Part shown: positions 5,018 to 6,437 of the stretch, one piece after another
How the letters are laid out: each line of letters begins with the position of its first letter
How positions within the stretch are numbered: position 1 is the first letter of the stretch
Source: SKVR01 sp964410015
Lineage (GTDB): Bacteria; Bacteroidota; Bacteroidia; Bacteroidales; UBA7960
NCBI GenBank assembly: GCA_964410015.1
Contig: CAYPFV010000176.1
Span: 1-6,437, forward strand
Length of the DNA stretch: 6,437 nucleotides
Direction: 5' to 3'
Position numbers and translations under genes: made by a program
Notes under the pieces: generated by a model
What the model was told of the DNA's origin: nothing
Databases searched by the model: none
Seen by the model: only the letters and a program-made list of their open reading frames with translations

Positions 5018-6049
5018 ATGATTCCCAAAGAATTAGTAGCCTTATCAGCTTTTCTCATTGTATTTTTTCTTCACTCTTGTGATGTTGATAATGATGACCA
5101 GCAATGGTCTGCCGAAGTAGATACTATAATGGCAGATTATATTACCTCATCAGCGGTAACTTTTACTGCAGACATACTAGGAGACATCAGTTCATTAGAT
5201 GAGATGGGATTTTGCTATAGCAAAGCACCACTGCCCACCATACAAGATTTAACACTAACTGTACCGGTTAGTATTGGTATTTTCAGTGCTTCTGCAGAAA
5301 CCCTTGAACCTGACACTGAGTATTATGTGAGGGCTTATTACATAGATGGTAATCTTGTTTATTACAGCGATGAAATATCTTTTACCACTACTGTTCCGGT
5401 ATCAGATATCAACGGCAATACCTATGAAACCGTTCAGGTTGGCGATCAGGTATGGTTGGGAAGTAATTTGTCGGTGAAAAATTATCGAAATGGCGACCCC
5501 ATTGAAGATGGATCGCTTCTGGGAAATTATCTTGAATTGGAAGAACCAAAGTATTTTTTTTATTTTAATGATGAGCCAGACAATGAATCGGATTATGGAT
5601 TACTCTATACCTGGTTCACTGTAACAGACAACAGGGGTATTTGTCCTGAGGGATACCGTATTCCTGATGCTATAGACTGGGAAGATCTGATCACACATCT
5701 TGATCCGCTGGCCTATCGCTCTGATAATCTGCCTGAAAATTCGTTTGAATTAAGCGCTGTGGCAGGAGGTATGATGAAAACTACCGGAAATGTGGAAGAC
5801 AATACAGGTTTGTGGTATAAACCCAACGGAGATGCCAGCAATGTATCACGGTTAAGTTTTTTACCCAACGGAGTAAGAGACCCCTCCGGTACTTTTAGCG
5901 GACTGGGATTAAATTCACCCCACTGGTCATTTACTGAATATGATCAGGATTCAGCCATTATGTATTATACTCACTTTTTGAATGGTGGAGCATATACCAA
6001 TCATTTCGATAAAAAAAGCGGGTATGCAGTAAGATGCATTAAAAACTAA
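5018..6049 (+). CDS. FISUMP-domain lipoprotein
   Basis: The 343-residue product starts with a signal peptide whose hydrophobic core is at residues 5-18, ending in LHSC. Cys21 is the likely lipidated residue; His at -2 of the lipobox is unusual. Asp22 follows it. Residues 35-125 resemble a fibronectin type III-like beta-sandwich, with EYYVRAYY at 101-108 and a closing EISFTT at 119-124. Residues 129-343 form a Fibrobacter succinogenes major paralogous domain: DINGNTYETVQVGDQVWLGSN, then NLSVKNYRNG, CPEGYRIP at 209-216 with a following Trp, LPNGVRD at 282-288, and the terminal GYAVRCIKN. Such proteins are common in Bacteroidota and are probably surface-attached, but the domain has no established biochemical role. 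The ATG at 5018 is preceded by AAAAGGA with almost no spacing, and no other Met occurs before residue 38, so the signal peptide supports this start. Confidence 0.88.
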   Translation: MIPKELVALSAFLIVFFLHSCDVDNDDQQWSAEVDTIMADYITSSAVTFTADILGDISSLDEMGFCYSKAPLPTIQDLTLTVPVSIGIFSASAETLEPDTEYYVRAYYIDGNLVYYSDEISFTTTVPVSDINGNTYETVQVGDQVWLGSNLSVKNYRNGDPIEDGSLLGNYLELEEPKYFFYFNDEPDNESDYGLLYTWFTVTDNRGICPEGYRIPDAIDWEDLITHLDPLAYRSDNLPENSFELSAVAGGMMKTTGNVEDNTGLWYKPNGDASNVSRLSFLPNGVRDPSGTFSGLGLNSPHWSFTEYDQDSAIMYYTHFLNGGAYTNHFDKKSGYAVRCIKN

Positions 6050-6093
6050 GAAAATATAATGCTATACTTTTGATTTTTTCGGGATATTATATT

Positions 6094-6143
6094 ATGCAAA
6101 AACGGCTTACGCGACCAGGATGGATGCTGCTTTTGCATTTTTT
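6094..6143 (+). terminator. Probable terminator of the lipoprotein gene
   Basis: ATGCAAAA (6094-6101) pairs perfectly with TTTTGCAT (6131-6138) around a 29-nt loop, and T residues continue to 6143. It lies about 45 bp after the lipoprotein stop codon. The T-run overlaps the stop codon of prfB (6144-6142), which is read on the other strand, so the two genes converge on this structure. The loop is long for a typical intrinsic terminator. On the minus strand no T-run follows the stem directly, so it is a weaker candidate for ending prfB. Confidence 0.4.
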
Positions 6144-6437
6144 ATTTGCCCATAGCATCTCCATATTGAATCAAAAAGGCTTTGATAAATTCATCCAGGT
6201 CGCCATCCATTACATTTTGAACGTTTGAAGTTTCAACGCCGGTTCGGTTATCTTTTACCATTTTGTATGGATGCATTACGTAAGACCTTATTTGCGAACC
6301 CCATTCAATTTTCATCTTTGAACTCTCAATGGCATCAAGTTTTTCATGTTTTTTGCGCAATTCGATTTCATAAAGTTGCGATTTGAGCATGGTGAGCGCT
6401 TTTTCTCTGTTTTGCCCTTGCGAGCGTGTTTCCTGAC
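6142..6437 (-). CDS. prfB: Peptide chain release factor 2, C-terminal part
   Basis: The reading frame enters from the right edge and ends in TAA at 6144-6142, giving 97 complete C-terminal codons. It contains ETRSQGQNREKAL, then MLKSQLYEIELRKK, KIEWGSQIRSYVMHPYKMVKD, RTGVETSNV and DGDLDEFI, all characteristic of class I release factor 2. RF2 recognises UAA and UGA stop codons and releases the peptide from the ribosome. The GGQ catalytic loop, the SPF recognition motif and any programmed frameshift site lie beyond the window and cannot be checked. An internal ATG at 6390 is Met within the conserved region and not a start. The gene converges with the lipoprotein gene. Confidence 0.95.
   Translation of the reverse strand, partial: QETRSQGQNREKALTMLKSQLYEIELRKKHEKLDAIESSKMKIEWGSQIRSYVMHPYKMVKDNRTGVETSNVQNVMDGDLDEFIKAFLIQYGDAMGK

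Noticed and set aside
6142..6390. A separate 82-residue gene starting at 6390
   Set aside because: The same frame continues upstream to the window edge with RF2-specific sequence, so this is the C-terminus of prfB and not a short gene.

Overview
The window looks like chromosomal DNA of a member of the Bacteroidota, probably a Bacteroidales-like lineage. The evidence is an AT-rich sequence with very AT-rich spacers, start codons without Shine-Dalgarno sequences, -7 boxes resembling TAnnTTTG, a lipoprotein with a Fibrobacter succinogenes major paralogous (FISUMP) domain, and the closest-looking forms of PEP carboxylase and release factor 2. No tRNA, rRNA, CRISPR array, intact transposase or integrase is visible.

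Layout. Positions 1-631 form a long gene-poor leader region that holds one very doubtful small ORF, one copy of a repeat (copy A, 246-355), a terminator-like hairpin, a short A-tract tandem repeat, and a promoter plus leader hairpin for the next gene. Positions 632-3397 (+) encode a full-length phosphoenolpyruvate carboxylase (ppc). A 44-bp convergent gap separates it from a nucleotidyltransferase-fold protein on the minus strand (3442-4566). Positions 4567-5017 are a second long spacer with promoters for both flanking genes, a terminator-like hairpin on the minus strand, and repeat copy B (4878-5000), inverted relative to copy A. Positions 5018-6049 (+) encode an exported FISUMP-domain lipoprotein. 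It converges on the C-terminal part of prfB (release factor 2), which enters from the right edge on the minus strand.

The genes do not form a pathway or operon; each appears to be its own transcription unit. PEP carboxylase replenishes oxaloacetate, prfB serves translation termination, the lipoprotein is probably at the cell surface, and the nucleotidyltransferase-like protein has no assignable substrate.

The most unusual feature is the repeat pair. About 110-123 bp is shared by the two spacers at roughly 86% identity over 88 aligned bases, in inverted orientation, enclosing ppc and the nucleotidyltransferase gene. Read toward the enclosed genes, each copy is followed within about 10-35 nt by a hairpin and T-run, and each lies about 280-310 bp upstream of a start codon; this suggests a pair of small RNAs or leader elements. 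Read in the opposite direction, both copies carry related fragments of a protein C-terminus ending at the same stop codon, which suggests remnants of a duplicated or mobile gene. The sequence alone does not settle which is right.
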